Assembly: GCA_963801185.1 (NCBI GenBank)
Contig: CAWDDW010000001.1
Span: 930,001-994,000 of the forward strand
Length of the DNA stretch: 64,000 nucleotides
Source of the DNA: Palsa-601 sp963801185
GTDB lineage: Bacteria > Actinomycetota > Acidimicrobiia > Acidimicrobiales > Bog-793
Direction of reading: 5' to 3'
The translations under genes and the position numbers were made by a program. The notes under the pieces were generated by a model. It was not told the origin of the DNA. It worked only from the letters and a program-made list of their open reading frames with translations, and did no database searches. This document shows positions 54,681 to 63,100 of this stretch, in pieces (position 1 is the stretch's first letter; the number at the start of each line of letters is the position of its first letter).

Positions 54681-55493
54681 TCACAATCGGCGGTAGGAGC
54701 GGAGGGTCAGTGGGGCGAAGACGACCGTGAGGCCGATGCACCAGGCGACCGAGGCGACGACGAAGTAACTGGTGGGATGCCCGAGGGCGGCCTGGGCAGC
54801 ATTCGTTCCCTGGCTGAGCGCCCGGAGCGCGTTGTCGAAGATACTGATCGGCTGGTTCCGGGCGAAGCTTTGCAGCCACCGTGGAAGGGTGTCCACGGGA
54901 ATGAATGCGTTGGACACAAAGAGGAACAGGAAGAAGATCGGAGTGGTGGCCTGGACGGTCTCAGGGTTCTTCGTGGTGATGCCAAGTGCGGCAAACACCC
55001 AGAAGAGGCTGAGGCTGATGAGCACGAGGAGTCCGATACCGACGAGGTAGGAGACGACGTCTGCATTGAGCCGGAACCCGATGGCGACGCCTGCCAGGAG
55101 CGCTAGAGCGGCAGCAAACATTTGGAGCCCCAAGTCGGAAATGCTCCTGCCAAGAAGCGGGGCCGAGGCCGGAGTGGGCAGCGAGCGAAAGCGGTCGATT
55201 AGGCCGGAGTTGACGTCGACGCCAAGTCCGGTGGCAGCTTGTAGTCCTCCGAAAATGATGTTCTGGACCAGCATGGCCGGGACGAGATAGTCGGCGTATG
55301 ACATAAACGGAATATGGATCGCCCCACCAAAGACGAGCCGCATGAGGAGTAGGAACAGCACGGGCGAGGTGACGGCGGCCACCGCCGCCTGTGGCGTGCG
55401 CTTGGTTCGGACCATGTTCCGACGGGCGATCACGAGTGGATCGGTGATCCAGGCGCTGGTTGGGAGGCGATCGCGTTGGTGGGCTGTGGTCAT
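54681..55493 (-). CDS. ABC-2 type transporter permease (DrrB-like)
   Basis: Membrane subunit of a drug/polyketide-type exporter, 270 residues with six helices. DrrB-like segments: PVLFLLLMRLVFGGAI, YLVPAMLVQNIIFGGLQAATGLGVDVNSGLIDRFRSLP (partly the conserved 'G..D...G..DR.RSLP') and SNAFIPVDTLPRWLQ. Its start overlaps the ATPase stop by four bases. The export substrate is unknown; antibiotics are the usual guess for the family. Confidence 0.9.
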   Translation of the reverse strand: MTTAHQRDRLPTSAWITDPLVIARRNMVRTKRTPQAAVAAVTSPVLFLLLMRLVFGGAIHIPFMSYADYLVPAMLVQNIIFGGLQAATGLGVDVNSGLIDRFRSLPTPASAPLLGRSISDLGLQMFAAALALLAGVAIGFRLNADVVSYLVGIGLLVLISLSLFWVFAALGITTKNPETVQATTPIFFLFLFVSNAFIPVDTLPRWLQSFARNQPISIFDNALRALSQGTNAAQAALGHPTSYFVVASVAWCIGLTVVFAPLTLRSYRRL

Positions 55494-56470
55494 TTCGTTC
55501 GCCTCGTTAGGTCGGTCGATTCGGGTTCACTCGCGTGGCCGAGCAGCGAAATGAAGACGTCGTCGAGCGAGGGACGCCGCGCCATGATGTCTTCCACAAC
55601 GACGCCGGCGTCGTCGAGGAGGCGGACGCTCGTTGGGAGCGCCCTGGCGTTCCGGGTGGCCTTGAAGGTCACCCGCGCGGCCGCCTCGTTGATCTCCATG
55701 CCGTCAGCTGCAAGCGGCCTAAGCAATTCGACGGCTTGCCGCAGGCGCACCGTCTCGGCGAGGATGACATCGATCGTCTCGTATCCCAGCCTCTCCTTGA
55801 GCTGCGTCGGGCTGCCCTGGGTCACGACCGCGCCATGGTCGATGATGCTCACGGACTCGGCGAGATGGTCGGCCTCTTCGAGCTGCTGGGTCGTCAGCAG
55901 GATCGTCGACCCCGCTGACACCAGCTGGCTGAGGAGTGCCCACAACTCGACGCGACCCGCCGGATCGAGCCCGGTGCTCGGCTCGTCCAAGAGGAGCAGT
56001 CTCGGTCGGCCGACCAAGCTGGCGCCGAGATCGAGGCGGCGGCGCATGCCTCCGGAGTACGTACGCACTGGTCGGTCGGCCGCGTCGGTAAGCGAGAGTC
56101 GCTCAAGAACATTCTCAGCGGCGTCGTGCGCCTGTCGTGCGGAAAGGCGGTACAGGCGACCCATCATGACCACGTTCTCCCGGCCCGTGAGCGTCTCGTC
56201 GATCGCCGCATGCTGACCGGCGAGCCCGATCATGCGACGAACAGCCACCGGATGACGCACGACATCGACTCCCGAGATCAAGACGCGGCCCGCGTCGGGG
56301 CGAAGAAGCGTGGCCAGGATTCGGATGAGCGTGGTCTTACCCGCACCGTTAGGACCAAGCAGTGCTGACACCTGGCCCTCTTCGACCTGCAGGCTCAGAT
56401 TGTTGAGTGCCACGGTGGTCCCGAAGGACTTGCGGACCTCAGCGACGTCAATGATCGGCTCAACGACCAT
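55490..56470 (-). CDS. ABC transporter ATP-binding protein (DrrA-like)
   Basis: ATPase of the exporter, 326 residues from ATG 56470. Walker A LLGPNGAGKTTLIR, signature TYSGGMRRRLDLGASL, Walker B RLLLLDEPSTGLDP, and the DrrA-type C-terminal extension ending PSLDDVFISLLGH. Divergent from the MarR gene with a shared AT-rich regulatory region, so it is very probably under that regulator. Confidence 0.93.
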   Translation of the reverse strand: MVVEPIIDVAEVRKSFGTTVALNNLSLQVEEGQVSALLGPNGAGKTTLIRILATLLRPDAGRVLISGVDVVRHPVAVRRMIGLAGQHAAIDETLTGRENVVMMGRLYRLSARQAHDAAENVLERLSLTDAADRPVRTYSGGMRRRLDLGASLVGRPRLLLLDEPSTGLDPAGRVELWALLSQLVSAGSTILLTTQQLEEADHLAESVSIIDHGAVVTQGSPTQLKERLGYETIDVILAETVRLRQAVELLRPLAADGMEINEAAARVTFKATRNARALPTSVRLLDDAGVVVEDIMARRPSLDDVFISLLGHASEPESTDLTRRTK

Positions 56471-56507
56471 GCTGTGCCGTCTCCGTGAAGTTACCTGTGT
56501 CGATGCA

Positions 56508-56549
56508 GATACTATTATCACGCAGATTTCTCACTAGCACAGATAATCT
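56508..56549. promoter_or_regulatory. Candidate MarR operators in the divergent promoter region
   Basis: Two AT-rich inverted repeats lie in the 93-base gap between the exporter and marR genes: GATA-CTAT-TATC (56508-56519) and AGAT-A-ATCT (56541-56549). The gap is clearly richer in A/T than the surroundings. TAGAAT (56552-56557) 7 bases before the marR ATG would be a -10 box giving an almost leaderless transcript; TAGTAT on the opposite strand could serve the exporter. Confidence 0.45.
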
Positions 56550-56563
56550 CTTAGAATGAGTCC

Positions 56564-57067
56564 ATGTCGAGGACCGAAGGCAAGCGAGATCGCCTGCTAC
56601 GGGAGGGCTCAGCTGCGTACCGCCAATACATCAGCGCCGAGGTTCTCAGTGGGCACGCGACGGCGGAAGCCATAGGACTGAACGCCACCGACTTCTTCTG
56701 CTTGAACCTGCTGGAGCTCGCGGGGCCGCTCACCGCCGGTCACCTTGCCGAGCGGACTGGACTCACGACTGGTTCGACCACTCGCATGATCGACCGGCTC
56801 GAACAAGCGGGATTTGTCCGGCGAGAGCGCGACCAGACTGACCGTCGGCAGGTCGTAGTTGTCGTAACCGGGGACCGCCAGGAAGAAATCGATTCCGTGC
56901 TCGAACCGGTCCGCCGCCGCATGTACGCCGTCTTCCAACGTTACGACGCTGAACAGGCTCGGGTGCTCCTCGACTACTTCGCCCACGCTGCCCCCGCGCT
57001 CTTGGCCGCTATAGAGGAACTTCAGAAGCGGACAGCTGAGAGACCAATGCTGTCAGAGCGACAATGA
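56564..57067 (+). CDS. MarR-family transcriptional regulator
   Basis: 167 residues; winged-helix with LLELAGPLTAGHLAERTGLT (recognition region), TGSTTRMIDRLEQAGFVRR and the DPxDRR-type wing ERDQTDRRQVVVVV. Dimeric repressor, usually released by small toxic ligands. Divergent from the DrrAB-type exporter, the standard arrangement for an exporter and its local repressor. ATG 56564; no strong Shine-Dalgarno, fitting a leaderless mRNA. Confidence 0.92.
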   Translation: MSRTEGKRDRLLREGSAAYRQYISAEVLSGHATAEAIGLNATDFFCLNLLELAGPLTAGHLAERTGLTTGSTTRMIDRLEQAGFVRRERDQTDRRQVVVVVTGDRQEEIDSVLEPVRRRMYAVFQRYDAEQARVLLDYFAHAAPALLAAIEELQKRTAERPMLSERQ

Positions 57068-57191
57068 CGTACAGGCCAAGCCGAAACGGCGCAGGCCCGC
57101 GAGGCCCTCACATTTTTCACCCTAGATTTCACCCTATCCCACCGAGCAGCGCTCGAACACAGTCCCAAAACTCCTGGATACGGAGCAATTA

Positions 57192-57219
57192 TTGCCAAAG
57201 TCGCAGGGTCAGGCAGAAT
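57192..57219 (+). promoter_or_regulatory. Candidate promoter of tRNA-Pro
   Basis: TTGCCA (57192-57197) and CAGAAT (57214-57219) are 16 bases apart and end 12 bases before the mature 5' end of the tRNA, a sensible -35/-10 pair. Confidence 0.45.
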
Positions 57220-57231
57220 GAGCGAGAGGAA

Positions 57232-57309
57232 CGGGGAGTGGCGCAGCTTGGTTAGCGCGCCTGCTTTGGGAGCAGGAGGCCGCGGGTTCGAATCCCGCCT
57301 CCCCGACCA
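57232..57309 (+). tRNA. tRNA-Pro (anticodon TGG)
   Basis: A complete cloverleaf: acceptor CGGGGAG/CTCCCCG, D arm GCGC/GCGC, anticodon stem CCTGC/GCAGG with loop TTTGGGA (anticodon TGG), T arm GCGGG/CCCGC with loop TTCGAAT, discriminator A and an encoded CCA (57307-57309). The CGGGG start is typical of tRNA-Pro. It lies 25 bases upstream of the Smr gene. Confidence 0.97.
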
Positions 57310-57333
57310 TATGCGCGAGATGCCGGCGCCACG

Positions 57334-57588
57334 ATGAAGCTGAAGCTCGACCTGCACGACATCTACAACAAGGGACGCGACATCGACGCCGCCTTGACCG
57401 AGATCATGAACGAGGCAGTACGCACGAAGGCGAGCGTCGTCGAGATCATTCCCGGCAAGGGCTCGGGCGCTCTGAAGAGACACGTCATCCGCTTCCTCGA
57501 CCAAAAGGAGATGAAGGCGCTCTACCACCGGGTCGAGAAGGACTCGAAGAACTGGGGACGCGTCTTCGTCCACTTCCGGTGGAAGTGA
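57334..57588 (+). CDS. Small Smr-domain protein
   Basis: 84 residues, essentially a bare Smr domain: LKLDLHDIYNKGRDIDAAL carries the LDLHG-like motif (LDLHD here) and EIIPGKGSGALKRHVIRFL carries the TGxG-like motif (PGKGSG). Smr domains are nucleic-acid nicking or ribosome-collision endonuclease modules, usually the tail of MutS2; free-standing ones are common in bacteria. ATG 57334 lies 24 bases after the tRNA. Overlaps the following dehydrogenase gene by 10 bases. Confidence 0.88.
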   Translation: MKLKLDLHDIYNKGRDIDAALTEIMNEAVRTKASVVEIIPGKGSGALKRHVIRFLDQKEMKALYHRVEKDSKNWGRVFVHFRWK

Positions 57589-58511
57589 CAGCACGAGTGT
57601 CGCCACTTCGCGTTGCGGTCCTGCCGGCCGGCCCGCTCGCCGATCATCTCGCGCCGGTGGTGGCAGAGGCCGGTCTCGAGCTGACCGGAGACCCGGCAGA
57701 CGCCGACGCGCTCGTCTGGTGCTCGCCGAGACCGGCCGGGCTGGCGGAGCTACTCGGGCAGGCGGGGCGCGTGAGGTGGGTGCAGTTGCCGTATGCGGGG
57801 GTCGAGCGTTTCTTGGGGTTGATGGACGACCAACGGAACTGGACCTGCGCGAAGGACGTCTACGGCCCGGCGGTGGCCGAGTTCGCGCTCGGGCTGCTTA
57901 TTGCTGCGATGCGCCGCATAGACCGCTACGCGGCGGCGTCCGAGTGGAAGCCTCTGAGGGAGTCCACGCTCCGGGGCTCGAGCGTCGTGATCATCGGCGC
58001 GGGAGGAATCGGGCGCTCGCTCACCGAGATGCTGCTGCCGCTCGGTGCAGAAGTCACCGTCGTCTCGCGCTCGGGCTCGCCGGTCCCGGGGGCGACCGCT
58101 GTCGCCGAGGAGCACACTCGGGCCGTGCTCGGCTCGGCCGACGCAGTGGTGCTGGCGCTGCCGCTCACGCCGGCGACTACGGGCCTAGTCGACCGCTCGT
58201 GGCTCGAAGCCATGAAACCGGCGGCCTGGTTGGTCAACGTCGCCCGCGGCCGCATCGTGCTCACCGACGACCTGGTGGGCGCACTCGAGTCGGGCAGGAT
58301 TGCAGGCGCCGCTCTGGACGTGACCGATCCCGAGCCCTTGCCGGCGGGTCATCGCCTCTGGGGGCTCGAGAACGCGATCATCACGCCGCACGTCGCGAAC
58401 ACTGCTGCGCTCGGCACGCGGGAGTTGGTGCGGCTCGTGAGGGAGAACGGGCGCCGTTTCTCAGAGGGAGAGCCGTTGCTCGGGCTCGTCGATCCGCGTC
58501 TCGGCTACTGA
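57579..58511 (+). CDS. D-2-hydroxyacid dehydrogenase family protein
   Basis: NAD(P)-dependent oxidoreductase of the glyoxylate/hydroxypyruvate reductase group, 310 residues. Rossmann motif VIIGAGGIGRSL, catalytic Arg in NVARGRIV, Glu in TDPEPLP and His in NAIITPHVAN. Start is GTG 57579, inside the end of the Smr gene (10-base overlap); later GTG codons at 57599 are possible. The exact 2-oxoacid is unknown. Confidence 0.88.
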   Translation: MEVTARVSPLRVAVLPAGPLADHLAPVVAEAGLELTGDPADADALVWCSPRPAGLAELLGQAGRVRWVQLPYAGVERFLGLMDDQRNWTCAKDVYGPAVAEFALGLLIAAMRRIDRYAAASEWKPLRESTLRGSSVVIIGAGGIGRSLTEMLLPLGAEVTVVSRSGSPVPGATAVAEEHTRAVLGSADAVVLALPLTPATTGLVDRSWLEAMKPAAWLVNVARGRIVLTDDLVGALESGRIAGAALDVTDPEPLPAGHRLWGLENAIITPHVANTAALGTRELVRLVRENGRRFSEGEPLLGLVDPRLGY

Positions 58512-58528
58512 CCCGTGTCTCTGCCCTC

Positions 58529-59647
58529 TCAGTGGAACAGCTCGAGAGTGTTCGTGGCGTCGTCGACGAAGTACAAGCCCTTGTTGCCCGGCTGGACCGC
58601 CAGGCCGAACAGCGCCCCGGCCCCTTCTGGTGAACCGCTCGTGTCGAGGTAGGTCCAGACCACCTGGTCCCCTTTCGGCGTCGTCTCGACGACGTAGCCG
58701 TTTGCGCCGTTGACAGTCAAGATGTCACCGTTCGGAGCGACGGCGAGCCCGAGCGGGTTGTCCAGCCAGTCGCCGGCAGTCACGACCGAGCCCGTCCCTG
58801 CCGAGCTTGACCGGAAGATGGCGTCGGGAATGGAGTCGATCTTCGAGTGGACCGTGTCGGCGACGTAAAGAGTGCCGTTCGCCCCGAGCCCGACACCGGT
58901 CGGGCCGAGCACGAGCGCTGCCGTGTTCGTCTGCTCGGCGTAGCCCGATCCGATCTCCTGGCTGTCGATCACTGTCGGGGCGGCCTTGGTGAGGTCGAGG
59001 ACGATCCGGACGACGGTGCCCTTGTTCACGGTCGACCCCTTGCCGGCAACGGTCCCGTTCAAGACGTTGGTAACGAACAGGGCTCCCCAGCCTCCACCGT
59101 CGAAAGAGGCCAGATCCCACGGGCCGTTGATGCCGTTGCCCGCGATGGTGGAGACGAGCTTGCCGTCGCTGTCGAGGACGTAGAGCGCCCCGGCTTTCGC
59201 TGTCGCCGCCGTCCCGTCGGTGGTCGGGAGTGAGCCGACCACGACGAAACCGCGCTTGAACACCGCCAACGCCGTCGTCAGGCCGACAGGGCCTGAGACT
59301 TGGTCGCCGAGGCGGGCGAAGACAGTCGCCTTCCCCTTCGGCGAGATCTGCATGATCGTGGTTCCGGTTCCCTGGAGGTTCTTCGAGTTGTTGAAGTTGG
59401 AGATGAGCACGTCCCCCTTCACGAGGTCTCCCGTGCTCGCAGGCACGACCGCCGTGCCGTAAGGATTCACGTCGCCGTTTCCGACGACGCCCTTGCCGAG
59501 GGCCGGCACCGTCGACGCGATCTTCGTCACCTTCGTGAAGCCGCCGAGGAAGGTCGAGCCCGAAGCCGACGCGGTGACGGGGTACATGAGCGCCACCGCC
59601 AAGCCGGCGCTGAGCAAACCTGTGAGTTTCAAGCCGATTCGAGTCAT
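58529..59647 (-). CDS. Secreted NHL/SMP-30-like beta-propeller protein
   Basis: 372 residues with a signal peptide (residues 1-29, LLSAGLAVALMYPVTASA). The rest is beta-rich with repeats such as GVGLGANGTLYVADTVHSKI, PLGLAVAPNGDILTVNGANG and FGLAVQPGNKGLYFVDDATN, the NHL/SMP-30 pattern. No membrane anchor. Function unknown; similar proteins have been annotated as TIGR03118. Directly downstream of the sigma/anti-sigma pair (48-base gap), so it may be part of, or a target of, that system. Confidence 0.8.
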   Translation of the reverse strand: MTRIGLKLTGLLSAGLAVALMYPVTASASGSTFLGGFTKVTKIASTVPALGKGVVGNGDVNPYGTAVVPASTGDLVKGDVLISNFNNSKNLQGTGTTIMQISPKGKATVFARLGDQVSGPVGLTTALAVFKRGFVVVGSLPTTDGTAATAKAGALYVLDSDGKLVSTIAGNGINGPWDLASFDGGGWGALFVTNVLNGTVAGKGSTVNKGTVVRIVLDLTKAAPTVIDSQEIGSGYAEQTNTAALVLGPTGVGLGANGTLYVADTVHSKIDSIPDAIFRSSSAGTGSVVTAGDWLDNPLGLAVAPNGDILTVNGANGYVVETTPKGDQVVWTYLDTSGSPEGAGALFGLAVQPGNKGLYFVDDATNTLELFH

Positions 59648-59695
59648 GCCAGTCCTACGGTCGCCGGCCCGGTTTGGATTGCCCGGGCCACGCGC

Positions 59696-60382
59696 TCAGC
59701 TCGGGAGTGACGCCGATGCGATCGTCGTCCCGTCGGCGAGCTTGAGCCGGGCGCCGGTCACCGATGCCGAGGAGACCTTGAGCGGCGCAGACCAGCCGCC
59801 GTATCCGCCATGGAGCCAGAAGCGCCCGACCGTCACCTCTCGCCCCCCGCGCTCGGTAACGACACAGCGGATCCAACCGGACCAGTCGACGTCCTGAACG
59901 GTCATGAACATCCAGGCGGGATGCCCGGGCGCGACGGCCACGCTTCCAACGTCCGATCCCTGCTGTGAGAGCTCGGCGGCGCGGACCGACGCGAGGCGGG
60001 CACTGCCGCTCGGCGAGACGAGCGTCCCGATCCCGACCCCTGCTCCGAGGACCACGACGGCAGCAGCAGCAAGGAGAGCCCGGATCCGCTTCGACCCGGC
60101 TCGCCTCTGTTCCAACGACCGGACCGGGGCGAGGGTGGTGTCCCGCTCGCTGTCGGCCCGCCGGGCGAGGAGGCGAACCTCGAAGCCCGCCGGCGGATCG
60201 GCCTCGGGCGCGAGCTGGAACAGGGCATCGGTGGCCGCCGCGAAGCCCTGGACCTCTGCTCTGCAGTCCCCGCAGGTCTCTAGATGAGACAGCACGAATG
60301 CCCGCTCGGCACCGACGAGGACGCCGAGAGCGAGCTCGGCCGCGGCTTCCCGAACCGCCGTGCACGTCGTCGACTCACTCAT
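59696..60382 (-). CDS. Anti-sigma factor, RskA type
   Basis: 228 residues. N-terminal zinc-binding anti-sigma domain with HLETCGDC (HxxxCxxC), a single membrane helix near residues 101-120 (LLAAAAVVVLGAGVGIG), and an extracytoplasmic RskA-like domain (HPAWMFMTVQDVDWSGWIRC). Overlaps the sigma gene by 8 bases, so production is coupled. Would hold the sigma factor at the membrane until proteolysis, possibly involving the RseP-type protease encoded in this window. Confidence 0.9.
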   Translation of the reverse strand: MSESTTCTAVREAAAELALGVLVGAERAFVLSHLETCGDCRAEVQGFAAATDALFQLAPEADPPAGFEVRLLARRADSERDTTLAPVRSLEQRRAGSKRIRALLAAAAVVVLGAGVGIGTLVSPSGSARLASVRAAELSQQGSDVGSVAVAPGHPAWMFMTVQDVDWSGWIRCVVTERGGREVTVGRFWLHGGYGGWSAPLKVSSASVTGARLKLADGTTIASASLPS

Positions 60383-60983
60383 CTCGGCCCTGCTCCTTCA
60401 TCTGAACCAGCTCGTCCTCATCTGCCGGGGCCAACGCCGCCCGCACCTTGATCAGCGCGGCCCGGATCCGCGTCTTCGCCGTCCCGAGCGGGATCGACTC
60501 CCGCTCGGAGATCTCCTCGGCGGTCAGCCCGTAGTAAGCGGAGAGCAACAGGGCGCGGCGCTGGACGAGGGGGATCGCCTGAAGAGCCCGGTGGACCCTG
60601 CTCGAGGCGTCGGACTGCTGAGCGGCTTCCTCCGGGTCGGGCTCACGGCTCGCCAGCCCGAGCGCTATCAGATCCTCCGGCTCGACCGGGACCGCTCGGC
60701 GGAAGCGGAGCGCGTCGATCGAGAGGTTTCTTGCGATCGTGAGCACCCAGGTCGGGACCGAGCCGCGGCGAACGTCGTAGACAGGCGCGTGCTTCCACAC
60801 CCGGATCAGAGCCTCCTGCGCGATCTCCTCGGCAAGCGCCGGGTCGCCCACGATCCCGAGCGCCAGGCCGAACACGCGCCTTTGGTACCGCCGGATGAAG
60901 GCGACAGCGGCTGTCTCGTCGTTGAGCGCCATGGCGCCAAGGAGAGTTTCGTCAGATCTGGTGTCCGAAAGTGCCTGGCTCAT
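60375..60983 (-). CDS. ECF RNA polymerase sigma factor (SigK-like)
   Basis: 202 residues from ATG 60983. Sigma region 2 (FIRRYQRRVFGLALGIVGD...AQEALIRVWKHAPVYD) and region 4 (QAIPLVQRRALLLSAYYGLTAEEISERESIPLGTAKTRI). Extracytoplasmic-function sigma controlled by the adjoining RskA-type anti-sigma. Earlier in-frame ATG at 61031 is less likely. Targets unknown. Confidence 0.92.
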   Translation of the reverse strand: MSQALSDTRSDETLLGAMALNDETAAVAFIRRYQRRVFGLALGIVGDPALAEEIAQEALIRVWKHAPVYDVRRGSVPTWVLTIARNLSIDALRFRRAVPVEPEDLIALGLASREPDPEEAAQQSDASSRVHRALQAIPLVQRRALLLSAYYGLTAEEISERESIPLGTAKTRIRAALIKVRAALAPADEDELVQMKEQGRDE

Positions 60984-61091
60984 GGCCACAGCAGGGATAC
61001 GGTCGGGAGACGAAAACCGATTGCTACTCACCTCGGCTCCGGGGAGCGACCGAGGCGGCTGCGAAGTACTCGGTAGGCGTGAGGCACCACC

Positions 61092-61829
61092 TCAGACCAT
61101 CCGATCGATGGCGAGAGCAGCCGCGAGCGCGACCACTCCCCACGAGAGGGCTCCGAGGGCGCGCTCGAGGGGCTCGAGGAGGAAGACCTCGTCGATGACT
61201 CGACGAGAGCCGTCGGCGGTCCAGAGGGAGCCCTCGACTCGCTCCACCGACCGTCGGATGAGACGTGCCCGCGTGCTGAGCACTCGCTGGGCGAACGAGA
61301 ACGCGAACGCCGCTGCCGCCGCCAGCAGCGCTGCTGCGCCGAGCGTCCGCGCCTGGGCGACGTAGGCGGTGAGGACAGGGAAAGATCCCCAGGCGAGCGC
61401 GAAGACCAAGTCGTTGTGGACCGCGCCGCCGAACAGCTCGACGTTGTACGCGACGACGAGGAAGACGCCGAGAGCGATGAACGGGACGAGCACGATGCCG
61501 ACCCGGTCGACACCGAGCCCGCCGATGCTGGCGGCGCCCGCGAGGGACAGCCCCGCAGCGGCGACGAGCACCCGCTGAGGTATGGCCGTGCGGAGCGGCC
61601 GCCCGTGCAGCTCGTCGAGGGTGTGAGCGGCGATACCCACTGCGAGGAAGAAAGCGAGAAGAGTAGCCAACAGGGGCACGAGCTTCGGGGTGGGCGCGAG
61701 AACGGCACCGATCACGACGTAGGCGAGGTGCCATGCCGTGTAGGGCGGGTGCAGCACGGTCCACCAGTCGCGCCACGCGCTACCGGGCGAGGCGGCGTAG
61801 AAGGCGGGCCGGCGCGTCGTCTCAGCCAC
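61092..61829 (-). CDS. Polytopic membrane protein, possibly UbiA-superfamily
   Basis: 245 residues with about seven hydrophobic helices (AYVVIGAVLAPTPKLVPLLA, IGGLGVDRVGIVLVPFIALG, ALSWGVVALAAALAIDRM). AAHTLDELHGRPLRTAIP recalls the acidic first motif and following RPL of UbiA prenyltransferases, but the classical NDxxDxxxD is not intact and the second Asp motif is not evident, so prenyltransferase activity is unproven. Its start overlaps the methyltransferase stop by 8 bases, which supports a joint pathway step. Confidence 0.65.
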   Translation of the reverse strand: MAETTRRPAFYAASPGSAWRDWWTVLHPPYTAWHLAYVVIGAVLAPTPKLVPLLATLLAFFLAVGIAAHTLDELHGRPLRTAIPQRVLVAAAGLSLAGAASIGGLGVDRVGIVLVPFIALGVFLVVAYNVELFGGAVHNDLVFALAWGSFPVLTAYVAQARTLGAAALLAAAAAFAFSFAQRVLSTRARLIRRSVERVEGSLWTADGSRRVIDEVFLLEPLERALGALSWGVVALAAALAIDRMV

Positions 61830-62568
61830 CGGCTTTGCGTCCCCACATCACAAGGCCACCGCCGAGGCTCATCTGCTTGAGACCGACTTCCTCGAGCCCG
61901 GCATCGTTCCAAGCCTGTCTCGTCCAGCTGATGGGGTACCGCTGGTAGTGACTGCTGATGCTCGGCCCGAGGAACCGCCCGACCTCGAACCACTCCTTGC
62001 CCCCAGTCGCGGCGCCGGCGAGCGGCAGGACCGCCCGCGTGTAGAGCCACCAGGCACTGTGCCAATACGGAGCCGGGGGGACGCAGAATTCCAGGCTGGC
62101 CACGACGCCCCCGGGACGGACGACCCGCGCCAGCTCCTTCAACACGCTGGCGGGATCTCCGACATACCGCAGCAGGTAGGTGAAAGTCAACGCGTCGAAG
62201 GTCTCATCGGGGAAAGGAAGCCGCTCGCCGGTTCCTCGCACGAGCGCGATCCGATCCGACAGGCCTTCGTCGGTCACGGTCCGGGCTGCCTGCCCGAGCA
62301 TCGCCGCTGTGATGTCGATCCCGATGATCTTCGCGTTCGAGCGACGGGCCATCTGCCTTGCAACGCCGCCCGGCCCCGTGGCGACGTCGAGCAGCAGCTC
62401 GGGATCGCCCGCGATCGCGTGATCGACCATCTCCCGCCGCCACCTCCCGTTCTGGCCAAACGAGAGCAGTTCGGCGAGCCGGTCGTATCTCTCGGGCAAC
62501 GGCGTGAAAAGCCGTTGCGCGAACCGCGTCGATCTGCCGTCGCGTGCGGCTGTTTGCTCCCGCGCCAT
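61822..62568 (-). CDS. UbiE/MenG-like SAM-dependent methyltransferase
   Basis: 248 residues. Class I methyltransferase with motif I LLDVATGPGGVARQMA, motif II IIGIDITAAML, and TFDALTFTYLLRYVGD and LARVVRPGGVVASLEF as in UbiE/MenG. The N-terminal PLPERYDRLAELLSFGQNGRWR is also the UbiE pattern. Probably methylates a quinone or related prenyl compound; the adjacent UbiA-like membrane protein fits this. Exact substrate is uncertain. Confidence 0.85.
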   Translation of the reverse strand: MAREQTAARDGRSTRFAQRLFTPLPERYDRLAELLSFGQNGRWRREMVDHAIAGDPELLLDVATGPGGVARQMARRSNAKIIGIDITAAMLGQAARTVTDEGLSDRIALVRGTGERLPFPDETFDALTFTYLLRYVGDPASVLKELARVVRPGGVVASLEFCVPPAPYWHSAWWLYTRAVLPLAGAATGGKEWFEVGRFLGPSISSHYQRYPISWTRQAWNDAGLEEVGLKQMSLGGGLVMWGRKAGG

Positions 62569-62650
62569 CTCGCGAGGATCGCACAGCGGGGCCCTTCGTG
62601 CCTACGTGACTCTCGCCCTCTCGTTTCGAGCCCGTGGTGGAATGGGTGAC

Positions 62651-63058
62651 ATGAGACCGCGCCGAATCACTGTTGGCTCCCTCCACGCCAGAGCGCCTTA
62701 TGCGTACGCCACGGTCGCCGTGCCGGACGACTCGCTCGTGTTCTGCGCCGGTGCGTGCCCGATCGACGAGAGCGGCCGGGTGGCCGCACCTGACGATCTC
62801 GAGGCCCAGGCCAAGCTGGCAGTCTCGAATCTCGCCGCTGTTCTCCGGGAGGCGGGCTGCAGCCTGGGCGACGTGCTGCGCACCACGGTGTACGTCGCGA
62901 CAAGCGACCACGCGGAACTGGTGCGCGGCTGGGAGGCCGTGCGCACCGAGTTCGAGGGTGTCGATCCACCGAGCACCCTGCTCGGAGTCTCCCTGCTCGG
63001 GTACTCGGGACAACGCATCGAGATCGAGGCGATCGCTGCAGCGAGGCCGGGCGACTGA
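62651..63058 (+). CDS. RidA/YjgF family protein
   Basis: 135 residues. The family plan is seen: LVFCAGACPIDESGRV, DLEAQAKLAVSNLAAVLREAGCSLGDVLRTTVYV and TLLGVSLLGYSGQRIEIEAIA; the active-site Arg of classical RidA is in the region GQRIEIEA (Arg present). RidA deaminates reactive enamines; this may be a subgroup without that activity. ATG 62651 with GGTGG nine bases upstream; ATG 62642 is also in frame. Divergent from the methyltransferase gene. Confidence 0.87.
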   Translation: MRPRRITVGSLHARAPYAYATVAVPDDSLVFCAGACPIDESGRVAAPDDLEAQAKLAVSNLAAVLREAGCSLGDVLRTTVYVATSDHAELVRGWEAVRTEFEGVDPPSTLLGVSLLGYSGQRIEIEAIAAARPGD

Positions 63059-63100
63059 GCAGTCGAGCGCGAGCCGCCCTGGACTGCTAATCAAGGTGTG

